Positions 1 to 10,098 are shown, counted from the stretch's first letter. The stretch is 64,000 nt of DNA from Streptomyces venezuelae (GCF_008642315.1 NZ_CP029192.1:4092001-4156000), one strand, 5' to 3'. A program made the numbers and translations. Notes: a model not told the origin generated them from the sequence alone.

Positions 1-1
1 C

Positions 2-943
2 GCCAGCGGCGACCCGATCGGCGACGTCGAGGCCTGGCCCGGCGCGATCGAGCGCTTCATGGACGAGGCGAAGGCCCACTCCTGGACACCGGCTGTCATG
101 GGCTGCTCCGAGACAGGCGGCGAGGTCTGGACGCGGGAGACCGGTCTGGACGCCCTCGAACTGGGTGACGAGGCGGTGGTGGACGTCGCGGATTTCTCCC
201 TGTCCGGGCGTGCGATGCGAAACGTACGCCAGATGGTCAAGCGGATCGAGCGCAATGGCTACGAGACGCGCGTACGGCGCATCCGTGACCTGGGCGAGCA
301 GGAGCTCACCCGAATCCAGCGGGCCGCCGAGGACTGGCGCGGCACCGACACCGAGCGCGGCTTCTCGATGGCCCTCGGGCGCATCGGCGACCCGGGCGAC
401 GGCGACTGTCTGATCGCCACCGCCCACAAGGCCGACGAGGAGCCGGGCCCCTACGGCGACCTGAAGGCCGTCCTCCACTTCGTCCCGTGGGGCAAGGACG
501 GCGTCTCCCTGGACCTCATGCGCCGCGACCGCGCGGCCGACCCCGGCATGAACGAACTCCTCATCGTCGCCGCCCTGCAGGCGGCCCCGAAGCTCGGCAT
601 CGCGCGCGTGTCCCTCAACTTCGCCATGTTCCGCGCGGCCCTCGCCCGCGGCGAGAAGATCGGCGCCGGCCCGGTCCTGCGCGCCTGGCGCGGCCTGCTG
701 GTCTTCCTGTCCCGCTGGTTCCAGATCGAGTCCCTGTACAAGTTCAACGCGAAGTTCCGCCCCCGCTGGGAGCCCCGCTTCGTCGTCTACCGCTCCAGCA
801 AGGACCTCCCCCGCATCGGCTTCGCCGCGATGCAGGCCGAGGGCTTCGTCACGCTCGCCCTGCCGCGCTTCCTGCGCCGGGGCGCGCCCCAGCGCCGCCC
901 CTGCCCGCACCGGGCCGCGGAACGGGAGGTCCAGGCGGCGTAA
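2..943 (+). CDS. DUF2156 / phosphatidylglycerol lysyltransferase C-terminal domain protein, 5' truncated
   Basis: The reading frame is open from base 2, so the gene begins upstream of the window and only its C-terminal part (about 313 residues) is seen. The visible part resembles the GNAT-like LPG_synthase_C (DUF2156) domain of MprF-type aminoacyl-lipid synthases: an early GD.I.D..AW motif, a middle ADFSLSGRAMRNVRQ stretch, and a late LNFAMFR followed by SLYKFNAKFRPRW. Family members move an amino acid from aminoacyl-tRNA to a membrane lipid; whether this one does is inferred. The arginine-rich tail looks cytosolic. It lies 30 bp ahead of folP on the same strand. Confidence 0.8.
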   Translation, partial: ASGDPIGDVEAWPGAIERFMDEAKAHSWTPAVMGCSETGGEVWTRETGLDALELGDEAVVDVADFSLSGRAMRNVRQMVKRIERNGYETRVRRIRDLGEQELTRIQRAAEDWRGTDTERGFSMALGRIGDPGDGDCLIATAHKADEEPGPYGDLKAVLHFVPWGKDGVSLDLMRRDRAADPGMNELLIVAALQAAPKLGIARVSLNFAMFRAALARGEKIGAGPVLRAWRGLLVFLSRWFQIESLYKFNAKFRPRWEPRFVVYRSSKDLPRIGFAAMQAEGFVTLALPRFLRRGAPQRRPCPHRAAEREVQAA

Positions 944-973
944 TCGCGCCGCTTTCGGGCCTAGGCTGGTGGT

Positions 974-1846
974 ATGAGTACGTTGCGCGGGCGGGGATCG
1001 GTCCAGGGGCTGCCGGAGTGGGACCGCTGTGCGGTCATGGGCGTGGTGAACGTGACGCCGGACTCCTTCTCCGACGGTGGCCGCTGGTTCGACACGACGG
1101 CCGCCGTCAAGCACGGCATCGACCTCGTCGCGCAGGGCGCCGACCTCGTCGACGTCGGCGGCGAGTCCACCCGCCCCGGCGCACCCCGCGTGGACGAGGA
1201 CGAGGAGCTCAAGCGCGTCGTGCCCGTCGTCCGGGGCCTTGCCGCGGAGGGTGTCACGGTCTCCGTGGACACGATGCGCGCCACCGTCGCCGAGCAGGCG
1301 CTCGCGGCGGGCGCCGTCCTCGTCAACGACGTCAGCGGCGGCCTCGCCGACCCGCGCATGGTTCCGGCGGTCGCCGCCGCGCACGCCCCCTTCGTGGTCA
1401 TGCACTGGCGCGGCTTCCTCACCGACATCCACGCCAAGCCGCACTACGAGGACGTGCTCTCCGAAGTCGTCGACGAGCTCCACGCACGCGTGCAGGCCGC
1501 CATCGAGGGCGGCATCGCCCCCGAGCGCATCGTCGTCGACCCGGGCCTCGGCTTCTCCAAGGAGGCCGAGCACGACCTGTCGCTCCTCGCCCACCTGGAG
1601 CGACTGCGCGAACTCGGCCACCCGATCCTCGTCGCCGCCTCCCGCAAGCGCTTCCTCGGCCGCGTCCTCGCCGGCCCGGAGGGCGCCCCGCCGCCCGCCC
1701 GCGAGCGCGACGCCGCCACCGCCGCCGTCTCCGCCATCGCCGCCCACCAGGGCGCCTGGGCGGTCCGCGTGCACGAGGTGCGGGCGACCGCCGACGCGGT
1801 CCGCGTCGCCCGCGCCGTGACCGGCGCGGCTGGCGGCCCTCGGTGA
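974..1846 (+). CDS. folP: dihydropteroate synthase
   Basis: This enzyme condenses 7,8-dihydropterin pyrophosphate with p-aminobenzoate to dihydropteroate in folate synthesis and is the sulfonamide target. The 290-residue protein has the family signature MGVVNVTPDSFSDGG near residues 22-36, DVGGESTRPGA, the conserved NDVSGG, DPGLGFSK and the late ASRKRFLG motif, so all pterin-binding elements are present at normal length. No clear Shine-Dalgarno precedes the ATG; a TAGGCT hexamer ends 7 bp before it, so a leaderless transcript is possible. It heads a tight folate operon: its TGA overlaps the GTG of the next gene. Confidence 0.97.
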   Translation: MSTLRGRGSVQGLPEWDRCAVMGVVNVTPDSFSDGGRWFDTTAAVKHGIDLVAQGADLVDVGGESTRPGAPRVDEDEELKRVVPVVRGLAAEGVTVSVDTMRATVAEQALAAGAVLVNDVSGGLADPRMVPAVAAAHAPFVVMHWRGFLTDIHAKPHYEDVLSEVVDELHARVQAAIEGGIAPERIVVDPGLGFSKEAEHDLSLLAHLERLRELGHPILVAASRKRFLGRVLAGPEGAPPPARERDAATAAVSAIAAHQGAWAVRVHEVRATADAVRVARAVTGAAGGPR

Positions 1847-2370
1847 CCGCCGCGAGGACCGACATCGAGCAGGTACAACTCGCCAACACCGCCTTCTACG
1901 AAGCCCTCGAACGCGGCGACTTCGACGAGGTGTCCGACCTCTGGCTGGACTCCGAGGACACCCCGGAGGAATCGGGGGACGCCGAGGACGCCGAGGGCTC
2001 GGAGGACGGTGACACGGCCGGGGACGCCGTCTCCTGCGTCCACCCCGGCTGGCCGGTCCTGACCGGCCGCGGCGAGGTCCTCAGGTCCTACGCCTTGATC
2101 ATGGCGAATACTGAATACATTCAGTTCTTCCTCACCGACCTCAAGGTCGGTGTCGCCGGCGACACCGCTCTGGTGACGTGCACGGAGAACATCCTCAGTG
2201 GCGGACCGCCCCCGGAGGGCGGCGGCGAGCTCGGCCCGCTCGTGGGCCAGCTCGTGGTCGCCACGAATGTGTTTCGCCGCACACCCGACGGCTGGAAGCT
2301 GTGGTCGCACCACGCGTCGCCGGTCCTCGCGGAAACCGATGACGAAGAGGGTGAGGAGACCCCCACCTGA
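1843..2370 (+). CDS. nuclear transport factor 2-like (SnoaL/DUF4440) protein
   Basis: A 175-residue protein whose GTG start overlaps the folP stop (GTGA), so the two are translationally coupled. It fits the NTF2-like fold: an N-terminal helix around NTAFYEALERGDFDEVSDLW, a central HPGWP..TGRGEVLRSY, and a C-terminal TNVFRRTPDGWKLWSHHASP. An acidic insert near residues 38-62, rich in Glu, Asp and Gly, interrupts the fold. The C-terminal tail is also acidic. NTF2-like genes sit at this place in Streptomyces folate operons. The domain may be an enzyme or only a ligand-binding cone, so its role in folate metabolism is unknown. Confidence 0.9.
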   Translation: MTAARTDIEQVQLANTAFYEALERGDFDEVSDLWLDSEDTPEESGDAEDAEGSEDGDTAGDAVSCVHPGWPVLTGRGEVLRSYALIMANTEYIQFFLTDLKVGVAGDTALVTCTENILSGGPPPEGGGELGPLVGQLVVATNVFRRTPDGWKLWSHHASPVLAETDDEEGEETPT

Positions 2371-2525
2371 GTGGGTAGGCGCCCATCGACGAGTGTGTGC
2401 CGTGGTGCCCGACGGGCCCCGCGGGCGAGTGCTGTCAGTGCTCGCAGGTAGATTCGATCGAGGCTGGTGTGCCGACCGCACTCGGTGCAGGCCTGCCGAT
2501 ACCGACGATTGCAGGAGTGATTCGC

Positions 2526-2885
2526 GTGGATCGTGTCGCGCTGCGCGGCCTCAAGGCCCGCGGGCACCACGGTGTCTATCCGCGGGAGCGCGAAGAGGGC
2601 CAGACCTTCATCGTGGACCTGGTGCTTGGTCTGGACACGCGAGCGGCCGCGGCCGACGACGACCTGGCGAAGACCGTGCACTACGGAGTCGTGGCCGAAG
2701 AGGTCGTGGCCGTCGTCGAGGGTGAACCCGTCGACCTCATCGAGACGCTCTCGGAGCGCATCGCCCAGGCGTGTCTCAAGCACGACGGAGTTCTGGAGGT
2801 CGAGGTCTGCGTGCACAAGCCGGACGCCCCGATCACCGTCCCGTTCGACGACGTGACCGTCACCATCACCCGGAGCCGAGTATGA
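2526..2885 (+). CDS. folB: dihydroneopterin aldolase
   Basis: FolB cleaves 7,8-dihydroneopterin to 6-hydroxymethyl-7,8-dihydropterin and glycolaldehyde. The 119-residue sequence has the typical opening D.VALRGLKARGHHGVYPRER, the central TVHYG.VAEEV, DLIETLSERIA and the ending VHKPDAPI..PFDDVTV. I chose the GTG at 2526 because an AGGAG at 2513-2517 sits eight bases upstream and because family members begin just before this motif; an in-frame GTG at 2517 is inside that ribosome site. About 155 bp separate it from the previous gene, so it may have its own promoter. It overlaps folK by four bases. Confidence 0.96.
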   Translation: MDRVALRGLKARGHHGVYPREREEGQTFIVDLVLGLDTRAAAADDDLAKTVHYGVVAEEVVAVVEGEPVDLIETLSERIAQACLKHDGVLEVEVCVHKPDAPITVPFDDVTVTITRSRV

Positions 2886-3493
2886 CTGCGCCCTTCAAAG
2901 CGGGTCAGAGCGACCCCACCGTCCAGCCGGTGCCCACCTCCGTCGTCGCGCAGGTGGACGCCGCGGACTCGACCCTGTCCAACCCCAAGCGCGCCGTGAT
3001 CTCCCTCGGCAGCAATCTCGGCAACCGCCTGGAGACGCTGCAGGGGGCCGTCGACGCCCTGGAGGACACCCCCGGCCTGCGGGTCAAGGCGGTCTCTCCG
3101 GTGTACGAGACCGAGCCCTGGGGCGTCGACCCCGGAACCCAGCCCTCGTACTTCAACGCGGTCGTCGTGGTGAAGACGACCCTGCCGCCCGCCTCGCTCC
3201 TGGAGCGCGCGCAGGCGGTCGAGGAGGCCTTCCACCGCGTGCGGGACGAGCGCTGGGGCCCGCGCACCATCGACGTGGACATCGTGGCGTACGCGGACGT
3301 GGTCTCCGACGACCCGACCCTCACGCTCCCCCACCCGCGCGCCCACGAGCGCGCCTTCGTCCTCGCTCCCTGGCACGATGTGGAACCGGAGGCCCAGCTG
3401 GGCGGCCGGGGCCCGGTGGCGCAGCTGCTCGCCGCGGTCACCCGGGACGGCGTGGCTCCCCGCGCCGACCTGGAACTCCGACTGCCGGAGTAG
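2882..3493 (+). CDS. folK: 2-amino-4-hydroxy-6-hydroxymethyldihydropteridine pyrophosphokinase (HPPK)
   Basis: HPPK transfers pyrophosphate from ATP to 6-hydroxymethyl-7,8-dihydropterin, making the substrate of FolP. The 203-residue protein has the N-terminal ISLGSNLGNRLETLQ, the central VSPVYETEPWGV, the ERWGPRTIDVDIVAY signature and the LPHPRAHERAFVLAPW metal-binding and ATP-binding block. About 30 extra residues precede the core fold, as is common in actinobacteria. Its ATG overlaps the folB stop (ATGA), so the pair is coupled. With folP and folB it supplies consecutive pathway steps; folE lies nearby on the other strand. Confidence 0.96.
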   Translation: MTAPFKAGQSDPTVQPVPTSVVAQVDAADSTLSNPKRAVISLGSNLGNRLETLQGAVDALEDTPGLRVKAVSPVYETEPWGVDPGTQPSYFNAVVVVKTTLPPASLLERAQAVEEAFHRVRDERWGPRTIDVDIVAYADVVSDDPTLTLPHPRAHERAFVLAPWHDVEPEAQLGGRGPVAQLLAAVTRDGVAPRADLELRLPE

Positions 3494-3540
3494 TCGTTGG
3501 AGAGGGCGGTCGAGGAAAGCAAGCCGATGAAGGGTCACCC

Positions 3541-4026
3541 GTGAAGGAACTGCGCATCAGGACACTGGTCGGCCTCTTCCTCGTGGCCGGAGTGCTGTCC
3601 TGGTCGGGCGCCCGCCTCTGGGACTCCGTCGGCTCGCTGCCGCGCGTTCCGCTGGCCGCGCCCATCGTGCTCGCGGTCATCGCCGTCGTCCTTCTCGCGA
3701 CGGCGCTCTCCCTGCGTTCCCGGCTGCGGGCCCAGCGCGAGCGGCGTCCCGGCGCGAAGGGCGTCGAGCCGATGATGGCCGCCCGCGCCGTCGTCTTCGG
3801 CCAGGCGAGCGCCCTGGTGGCGGCGCTGATCTCGGGGATGTACGGCGGGACGGGCGCGTTCCTGCTCGAGTACCTCGACATCCCGCCCCGCCGCGACCAG
3901 GCGGTGTACGCGGGGCTTTCGGTCCTGATGGGCATCGCGGTGATAGCGGCCGCCTTCTTCATGGAGCGGGTCTGCAAGCTCCCCGAGGACGACGACGAGA
4001 ACGGCGAGACGACCGCGGCGGCCTAG
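3541..4026 (+). CDS. DUF3180 membrane protein
   Basis: A 161-residue protein of the actinobacterial DUF3180 family, found almost always after folK. Four hydrophobic segments can be seen: near residues 8-25, 38-60, around 82-100, and 122-142, the last one VYAGLSVLMGIAVIAAAFF. Between the second and third lies a basic cytosolic loop (LRAQRERRPGAKGVEP). The GTG at 3541 follows GATGAAGGG. The upstream ATG at 3528 meets a stop after five codons and is rejected. Function is unknown; the constant link with folate genes is known, but a role in the pathway is only inferred. Confidence 0.88.
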   Translation: MKELRIRTLVGLFLVAGVLSWSGARLWDSVGSLPRVPLAAPIVLAVIAVVLLATALSLRSRLRAQRERRPGAKGVEPMMAARAVVFGQASALVAALISGMYGGTGAFLLEYLDIPPRRDQAVYAGLSVLMGIAVIAAAFFMERVCKLPEDDDENGETTAAA

Positions 4027-4098
4027 GCCCCGCCCACAGGAACACCCCGGGCCCGGGCCCCGCCCGCAGAAACGCCCGGACACCCGTTCCGCGGGCCG

Positions 4099-5103
4099 CT
4101 ACAGCAGGGTGCCGCCCTCGACCTCCGTCTCGCCCAGGATGCGCTCCAGGCGCGCCAGGACGTCCGCGTCCAGCCGTACGTGCGCGGCCGCGAGGTTCTC
4201 CTCGATGTGCTTCGGCGTACGGCTGCCGGGGATCGGCACGACGTTCGGGTCCTGGTGCAGCAGCCAGGCGAGCGCCAGCTGCGCCGGGGTGATGTCCAGC
4301 TCCTCCGCGACACCGCGCACGGGCGCGAAGCGGTCGTTGTTGGCCTTCAGGTTCGCCGCGTCGAACCGCGGGGCGTTCTGCCGGAAGTCGCCCTCCGTGA
4401 CCTGGCCGACCGTGCCCGTGAGGAAGCCGGCGCCCAGCGGCGACCAGGGCACGAGCCCGACGCCCAGCTCGCGTGCCGCCGCGAGGAGTTCCGGCTCGGC
4501 GGGCTTCCACATCGACCACTCGATCTGCACGGCCGACACCGGGTGCACGGCGTGCGCGGCCCGCAGCTGGGCGGCCGTCACGTTCGAGAGGCCCAGGTGC
4601 CGGACGAGCCCTTCCCTGATCAGCTCGGCGACCGCCCCGACGGTGTCCTCGATGGGGATCTGCGGGTCGGGGAAGTGCGGGTAGTACAGGTCGATGTAGT
4701 CCGTCTCCAGGCCCCGCAGGCTCGCCTCGGCATAGCCGCGTACGTGCTTCGGGTCGCCGTTGACGGCCAGCTCGCCGAAGGCGTAGCCGATGGGGAAGGG
4801 GTGCGGCTCCACGCCCTCCGGGAGCCGGAAGCCGAACTTGGTGGCTATCGCGACCTGGTCGCGGCGGCCTCTCAGGGCCTTGCCGATGAGCTGTTCGTTG
4901 TGGCCGTCGACGCCGTACCCGTCGGAGGTGTCGATGATCGTGGCGCCCGCGTCGAGCGCCGCGAGGAGAGCCCGCTCGCCGCGCTCGTCGTCGACCTCTC
5001 CGTAGACCCCCGGGGAGAGCACCATGGCGCCGTAGCCGAGGGCGGAGACCTCCAGGCCGCCGAGTTTGCGGGTGGGCAGGGACCGCGTGTGCGTATTCGT
5101 CAT
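4099..5103 (-). CDS. aldo/keto reductase
   Basis: A 334-residue NADP-dependent oxidoreductase of the AKR superfamily, probably acting on aldehydes or ketones in the cytosol. The order is typical: GLEVSALGYGAM, DTSDGYG.DGHNEQLIGKAL with the catalytic Asp and Tyr, VAIATKFGF with the catalytic Lys, YIDLYYPHFPDP in place of the usual catalytic His region, HLGLSNVTA, VPWSPLGAGFLTG, and PIPGSRTPKHIEENL near the end for cofactor phosphate binding. The start is the ATG of MTNTHTRS. It is convergent with the folate operon and downstream of folE on the same strand, with 146 bp between them. The substrate is unknown. Confidence 0.93.
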   Translation of the reverse strand: MTNTHTRSLPTRKLGGLEVSALGYGAMVLSPGVYGEVDDERGERALLAALDAGATIIDTSDGYGVDGHNEQLIGKALRGRRDQVAIATKFGFRLPEGVEPHPFPIGYAFGELAVNGDPKHVRGYAEASLRGLETDYIDLYYPHFPDPQIPIEDTVGAVAELIREGLVRHLGLSNVTAAQLRAAHAVHPVSAVQIEWSMWKPAEPELLAAARELGVGLVPWSPLGAGFLTGTVGQVTEGDFRQNAPRFDAANLKANNDRFAPVRGVAEELDITPAQLALAWLLHQDPNVVPIPGSRTPKHIEENLAAAHVRLDADVLARLERILGETEVEGGTLL

Positions 5104-5186
5104 ACACGCAGTCTTTCGGCCACCGCCCCCACCGTCCACCACTTTGAGCCACAACAACCGCACAGAGCACGCGAGTTGAGCGGAAC

Positions 5187-5203
5187 GCGGGCCTCCGGCC
5201 CGC
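5187..5203 (-). terminator. short hairpin downstream of folE
   Basis: GCGGGCC-TCC-GGCCCGC forms a perfect seven-base stem with a three-base loop, about 47 bp beyond the folE stop. There is no T-run, which is usual for Streptomyces. It could end the folE transcript before the aldo/keto reductase gene. Confidence 0.45.
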
Positions 5204-5213
5204 TCGGATCCGG

Positions 5214-5248
5214 CGACCGGCAACCGGCAACCGGCAACCGGCAACCGG
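5214..5248. repeat. five 7-bp tandem repeats (CAACCGG) abutting folE
   Basis: One CGACCGG followed by four exact copies of CAACCGG runs without a gap and stops two bases before the folE stop codon. It is a simple-sequence tract outside the gene. It probably arose by slippage; no function is apparent. Confidence 0.9.
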
Positions 5249-5249
5249 C

Positions 5250-5855
5250 TCAGCGGGCCATGATCAGGCTCATCGCCTCGTTGCGCGTCGCGGGGTCGCG
5301 CAGCTGACCGCGGACCGCGGACGTGATGGTCTTGGCGCCGGGCTTGCGGATGCCGCGCATCGACATGCACATGTGCTCGCACTCCACGACGACGATGACG
5401 CCGCGCGGCTCCAGGATCTCCATCAGCGAGTCCGCTATCTGCGTCGTCATGCGCTCCTGCACCTGCGGACGCCGCGCGTACACGTCCACGAGGCGGGCGA
5501 GCTTCGACAGGCCCGTGATCTTGCCGGTGGTGGCCGGGATGTACCCCACGTGCGCCACACCGCGGAACGGCACCAGGTGGTGCTCGCAGCAGGAGGTGAC
5601 CTCGATGTCCTTCACCAGGACCATCTCGTCGTGGCCGAGGTCGAACGTCGTCGTCAGCACGTCCTCGGGCTTCTGCCAGAGTCCGGCGAATATCTCCCTG
5701 TACGCCCGCGCCACACGTCCCGGGGTCTCCCGCAGCCCTTCCCGGTCGGGGTCCTCCCCCACGGCGATAAGCAGCTCGCGTACGGCGTTCTCGGCCCGCT
5801 TCTCGTCGAACTCGCCGATCAGGCCGTCGCCGTCCAGCGTCACCGGGTCGGTCAT
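5250..5855 (-). CDS. folE: GTP cyclohydrolase I
   Basis: Opens the imidazole ring of GTP to give 7,8-dihydroneopterin triphosphate, the first step of pterin and folate synthesis. The 201-residue protein carries [31 protein letters not shown] with zinc-binding Cys and His, [19 protein letters not shown] and [14 protein letters not shown] with the third zinc ligand. So the zinc site is complete. I start at the ATG of MTDPVTL rather than nine codons upstream because the extra residues are not family-like. It lies downstream of ftsH on the same strand, the arrangement common in Streptomyces, and completes the folate set in this neighbourhood. Confidence 0.97.
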   Translation of the reverse strand: MTDPVTLDGDGLIGEFDEKRAENAVRELLIAVGEDPDREGLRETPGRVARAYREIFAGLWQKPEDVLTTTFDLGHDEMVLVKDIEVTSCCEHHLVPFRGVAHVGYIPATTGKITGLSKLARLVDVYARRPQVQERMTTQIADSLMEILEPRGVIVVVECEHMCMSMRGIRKPGAKTITSAVRGQLRDPATRNEAMSLIMAR

Positions 5856-5966
5856 CTTGTGCCTCGTTCCTGTGCGTCTCACGCGGGCGTACGAAATAAG
5901 CCGCGCCCCCCAGGCTAGAACCAGGGGGGCACGGCATCCATTCCGGGCCTGCTGAGGCGGGCGGGA

Positions 5967-7991
5967 TCAGCTCTCGGGGCGGTCCTCCGGGGCCACCTCG
6001 ATGGGCTGCTCCGTGCTGCCCGACGTCACCGCGGGGGTCGCGCCGTTCGCACCGTTCGTCAGCGACAGCTCCTTGGGGGAGAGCACCGGCGGGCGGGTCG
6101 AGGGCGTGCGCCGCGAGGAGCCGGTCCACGCGGGGCGGGCCGGGCGCTTCACGATGGTCGAGAAGATCTCGGCGATCTCGTCCTTGCCGAGGGTCTCCTT
6201 CTCCAGGAGCTGGAGGACCAGGTTGTCGAGCACGTCGCGGTTCTCGACGAGGATCTCCCACGCTTCGTTGTGCGCGGTCTCGATGAGCTTCTTGACCTCT
6301 TCGTCGACCAGCGCCGCGACCTCTTCCGAGTAGTCGCGCTGGTGGCCCATCTCGCGGCCGAGGAAGGGCTCGGTGTTGTCGCCACCGAACTTGATCGCGC
6401 CGAGCCGCTCGGTCATGCCGTACTGCGTGACCATCGCGCGGGCCGTGCCCGTGGCCTTCTCGATGTCGTTCGCCGCGCCCGTCGTCGGGTCGTGGAAGAC
6501 GAGCTCCTCGGCCGCGCGTCCACCCAGCATGTACGCCAGCTGGTCGAGCATTTCGTTGCGCGTGGTCGAGTACTTGTCCTCTTCGGGCAGGACCATGGTG
6601 TAACCCAGGGCTCTGCCGCGGGACAGGATCGTGATCTTGTGGACCGGGTCCGAGTTCGGTGAGGCCGCCGCGACGAGGGCGTGTCCGCCCTCGTGGTACG
6701 CGGTGATCTTCTTCTCCTTGTCGGACATGATCCGGGTCCGCTTCTGCGGGCCCGCCACGACGCGGTCGATCGCCTCGTCGAGCATGCTGTTGTCGATCAG
6801 CTTCTTGTCGCTGCGGGCGGTGAGCAGGGCGGCCTCGTTGAGGACGTTGCTCAGGTCCGCACCGGTGAAGCCCGGCGTACGACGGGCGACCGCGGAGAGG
6901 TCGACGTCCGGGGCGACCGGCTTGCCCTTCTGGTGAACCTTGAGGATCTCCAGACGGCCCTGCATGTCCGGGCGGTCGACGGCGATCTGCCGGTCGAAAC
7001 GGCCGGGGCGCAGCAGCGCCGGGTCGAGGATGTCGGGGCGGTTCGTGGCGGCGATCAGGATGACGCCGCCCTTCACGTCGAAGCCGTCCATCTCGACGAG
7101 CAGCTGGTTCAGCGTCTGCTCGCGCTCGTCGTGGCCACCGCCGAGACCGGCACCGCGGTGACGGCCGACGGCGTCGATCTCGTCGACGAAGACGATCGCC
7201 GGGGCGTTCGCCTTGGCCTGCTCGAAGAGGTCACGCACACGGGATGCACCGACACCGACGAACATCTCGACGAAGTCGGAACCGGAGATCGAGTAGAACG
7301 GGACTCCGGCCTCACCGGCGACGGCGCGCGCGAGGAGCGTCTTGCCCGTACCGGGCGGGCCGTAGAGCAGCACGCCCTTGGGGATCTTGGCGCCGACGGC
7401 CTGGAACTTCGCCGGCTCCTGCAGGAACTCCTTGATCTCGTGGAGTTCCTCGACCGCCTCGTCGGACCCCGCCACGTCGGCGAACGTCGTCTTCGGGGTG
7501 TCCTTGGTGATGAGCTTCGCCTTGGACTTCCCGAAGTTCATGACCCGGGAGCCGCCGCCCTGCATCTGGTTCATCAGGAACAGGAAGACGACGACGATGA
7601 GGACGAAGGGGAGCAGGGAGAGCAGGATGCCGACGAACGGGTTCTGCTTCGACGGCGAGACGGTATAACCGTCCGGGATGTCCTTGGTCTGGTACTTGGA
7701 CTGCAGGGTCTTGGCGAGGTCGACGCCCTGGTCGCCGATGTAGCTCGCCTGGATCTTGCTGCTGTCCTTGACCTTCTGGCCGTCCTTGAGCTCGACCTTG
7801 ATGATCTGCTCGTCACCGGTGGTGAGCTTGGCGGATTCGACCTTGTTGTCGTTGATCGCCTGGACGACCTGGCCGGTGTCCACCGTCTTGTAGCCACCGG
7901 ACGAGCCGACGACCTGCATCAACACGACCACGGCAAGGACGGCCAGCACGATCCACATGACTGGCCCACGGAAGTATCGCTTCACGTCCAT
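5967..7991 (-). CDS. ftsH: ATP-dependent zinc metalloprotease FtsH
   Basis: A membrane-anchored AAA+ protease that unfolds and degrades membrane and soluble proteins. In the 674-residue form chosen (start [10 protein letters not shown]), transmembrane segments lie near residues 11-28 and 121-141 with an extracytoplasmic part between. Walker A GPPGTGKT is at 211-218, Walker B VDEID near 269-273, the second region of homology around 316-334, and the zinc site HEGGH at 433-437. The tail is disordered and Ser/Thr/Pro/Gly rich. An in-frame ATG twelve codons upstream (8027) is possible; neither start has a well-placed ribosome site. The hpt and tilS genes precede it on the same strand. Confidence 0.97.
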   Translation of the reverse strand: MDVKRYFRGPVMWIVLAVLAVVVLMQVVGSSGGYKTVDTGQVVQAINDNKVESAKLTTGDEQIIKVELKDGQKVKDSSKIQASYIGDQGVDLAKTLQSKYQTKDIPDGYTVSPSKQNPFVGILLSLLPFVLIVVVFLFLMNQMQGGGSRVMNFGKSKAKLITKDTPKTTFADVAGSDEAVEELHEIKEFLQEPAKFQAVGAKIPKGVLLYGPPGTGKTLLARAVAGEAGVPFYSISGSDFVEMFVGVGASRVRDLFEQAKANAPAIVFVDEIDAVGRHRGAGLGGGHDEREQTLNQLLVEMDGFDVKGGVILIAATNRPDILDPALLRPGRFDRQIAVDRPDMQGRLEILKVHQKGKPVAPDVDLSAVARRTPGFTGADLSNVLNEAALLTARSDKKLIDNSMLDEAIDRVVAGPQKRTRIMSDKEKKITAYHEGGHALVAAASPNSDPVHKITILSRGRALGYTMVLPEEDKYSTTRNEMLDQLAYMLGGRAAEELVFHDPTTGAANDIEKATGTARAMVTQYGMTERLGAIKFGGDNTEPFLGREMGHQRDYSEEVAALVDEEVKKLIETAHNEAWEILVENRDVLDNLVLQLLEKETLGKDEIAEIFSTIVKRPARPAWTGSSRRTPSTRPPVLSPKELSLTNGANGATPAVTSGSTEQPIEVAPEDRPES

Positions 7992-8186
7992 CCATACGGA
8001 GCGATGACGCCCCGTCCCTCCTGCCATAGTGAGTTTGATAAAGACTGTTCTTCGGACGGTACCCCAGCATTGTGACCCGAAGCTGCCCGGGACTGCTGGC
8101 AATCCGGCCTTCGCATGCTCCAACGTCGGGAAACGGGTGAGGGTTCCCCTGCGTCATACGCGGTGCGTACACCGCGCCGCGAGACG

Positions 8187-8789
8187 TCAGCCGCCGTAGA
8201 CGTGTGGAGCGAGCGTTCCGACGAACGGCAGGTTGCGGTACTTCTCGGCGAAGTCGAGGCCGTACCCCACGACGAACTCGTTCGGGATGTCGAAGCCGAT
8301 CCACTTCACGTCGATCGCGACCTTGGCCGCCTCCGGCTTGCGCAGCAGCGTGCACACCTCGAGGGAGGCGGGCTCGCGCGAACCGAGGTTGGAGAGCAGC
8401 CAGGACAGCGTCAGACCGGAGTCGATGATGTCCTCGACGATCAGGACGTGCTTGCCCTTGATGTCGGTGTCGAGGTCCTTGAGGATCCGCACGACACCGG
8501 AGGACTGGGTCCCCGCGCCGTACGACGACACGGCCATCCAGTCCATCGTGACGGGAGTGGACAGCGCGCGCGCCAGGTCCGCCATGACCATCACCGCGCC
8601 CTTGAGGACGCCGACGATCAGCAGGTCCTTGCCCGCGTACTCCGCGTCGATCTTGGCGGCCAGCTCGGCCAGCTTCGCGTCGATCTCTTCTTTGGTGATG
8701 AGCACCGACTGGAGGTCGGTGCCCATGTCTTTCGCGTCCACCCGCATCACTTTCGGTCGTCCCACCGGCCGACTCGGCCCGTCAGTCAC
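8187..8789 (-). CDS. hpt: hypoxanthine phosphoribosyltransferase
   Basis: Salvages hypoxanthine and guanine by transfer to PRPP, giving IMP and GMP. The PRPP-binding signature [15 protein letters not shown] is complete, preceded by [19 protein letters not shown] and followed by [19 protein letters not shown] take the GTG at 8789, which has GAGAGG five bases upstream and lies 12 bp after tilS. An internal ATG at 8747 (MRVDAKDMG) is where many orthologues begin as I recall, but has only a weak ribosome site. Either way the enzyme core is intact. The tilS-hpt-ftsH order is widely conserved in bacteria. Confidence 0.96.
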   Translation of the reverse strand: MTDGPSRPVGRPKVMRVDAKDMGTDLQSVLITKEEIDAKLAELAAKIDAEYAGKDLLIVGVLKGAVMVMADLARALSTPVTMDWMAVSSYGAGTQSSGVVRILKDLDTDIKGKHVLIVEDIIDSGLTLSWLLSNLGSREPASLEVCTLLRKPEAAKVAIDVKWIGFDIPNEFVVGYGLDFAEKYRNLPFVGTLAPHVYGG

Positions 8790-8801
8790 ACGGGCCTCTC
8801 G

Positions 8802-9866
8802 TCAGCCTTGCCGGATCACCAGTCTGCCACCCTGGCGCTGAGCCACGACTTTGCCCGGGAGGTTGATGGCTCCCTGGCCGCGCCAGCCCGTGATCAGGCG
8901 GTCGACCTCTTCGATGTGCCGGGCGAAGAGCGAACCCGCCGGGGCGCCCGCGTCGATGGCGGCCCGGCGGACGATGCGGCGGCGCACCGCGGGGGGCAGT
9001 GCGTAGAGCTTCGCGCACTCCAGGAGGCCGGTGGCGTCGCGCACGGTCGTCTCGGCCTGGGCGGCCCAGGTGTCGAGGGCGTCGGCGTCGTCCCGGGAGA
9101 GCTGGGCCGTGCGGGCGAGCGCTTCGACGACGCCTTTGCCGAGCGCCTTCTCCAGGGCGGGCAGGCCCTCGTGGCGCAGGCGGGACCGGGTGTACGCCGG
9201 GTCGGCGTTGTGCGGGTCGTCCCAGACGGGCAGCGACTGGACCATGCAGGCCTTGCGGGCGGTCTGCCGGTCGAGGTGCAGGAAGGGGCGGCGGTAACGG
9301 CCGGCGACCCCCGAGGTCGCCGCCATTCCGGACAGCGAGCGGATCCCGGAACCGCGGGCGAGGCCGAGCAGGACGGTCTCCGCCTGGTCGTCGCGGGTGT
9401 GGCCGAGCAGGACGGCGGCTGCTGAATGCCGTTCGGCGGCGGCATCCAGGGCTGCGTAGCGCGCGTCGCGGGCGGCGGCCTCGGGGCCTCCGTCGCGGCC
9501 CACGTCCACGGCCGCGGACTCGACCGGGGTCAGGCCGAGCGCGGTGAGGCGCACGACGACTTCGGCGGCGCGCAGGTCGGACCCCGGCTGCAGGCCGTGG
9601 TCGACGGTGATGCCGCCGGCACGCATGCCGAGCTTGGGAGCTTCGAAGGCGAGCGCCGAGGCGAGCGCCATGGAGTCCGCGCCGCCGGAGCAGGCGACGA
9701 GCACGAGCGGCGACGCGGCCTGCTCGTGCGGGGACTGCGGGGGCAGAGGGGGGCGTGAGGGGCGTGGGGGGGCGTTCTCGGAGGTGCGCTGTAGGTCGGT
9801 CAGGACGTCGTGGAGTACGCGGCGGACCGCCAGGCGTATCGCCGCGACCGCAGGATGGGGACCCAT
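8802..9866 (-). CDS. tilS: tRNA(Ile)-lysidine synthetase
   Basis: TilS uses ATP and lysine to change the wobble C of tRNA-Ile(CAU) to lysidine, so that it reads AUA. The 354-residue protein has the PP-loop SGGADS at residues 60-65, DHGLQPGS, the [21 protein letters not shown] signature, and a family-typical [21 protein letters not shown] proline-rich linker near residues 31-46 precedes the catalytic core. The C-terminal substrate-binding region is short, as in other actinobacteria. It is first of the tilS-hpt-ftsH string; 232 bp of unremarkable DNA separates it from the metalloprotease gene upstream. Confidence 0.95.
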   Translation of the reverse strand: MGPHPAVAAIRLAVRRVLHDVLTDLQRTSENAPPRPSRPPLPPQSPHEQAASPLVLVACSGGADSMALASALAFEAPKLGMRAGGITVDHGLQPGSDLRAAEVVVRLTALGLTPVESAAVDVGRDGGPEAAARDARYAALDAAAERHSAAAVLLGHTRDDQAETVLLGLARGSGIRSLSGMAATSGVAGRYRRPFLHLDRQTARKACMVQSLPVWDDPHNADPAYTRSRLRHEGLPALEKALGKGVVEALARTAQLSRDDADALDTWAAQAETTVRDATGLLECAKLYALPPAVRRRIVRRAAIDAGAPAGSLFARHIEEVDRLITGWRGQGAINLPGKVVAQRQGGRLVIRQG

Positions 9867-10098
9867 GTCCGGTTCCCTTCGTGAAGTTCGGGGGTGAGCT
9901 CGGGCCAGTCACTCAGGACCCACTCGGGTCGTCCGACCCCTCGGGGGGCCTTGCTTCCCGTGCGTTCGGTCACTCAGAGTGTGTCGATGGTGACAGAGCC
10001 GAGCCGTTACCCGAGCATCGCACGCCTACCCATCGCCCACGGTCCCTCGGACGGGTGATTACGGGGGCGTTCTCCTGCCATCGGCCGCATCCGGCCTC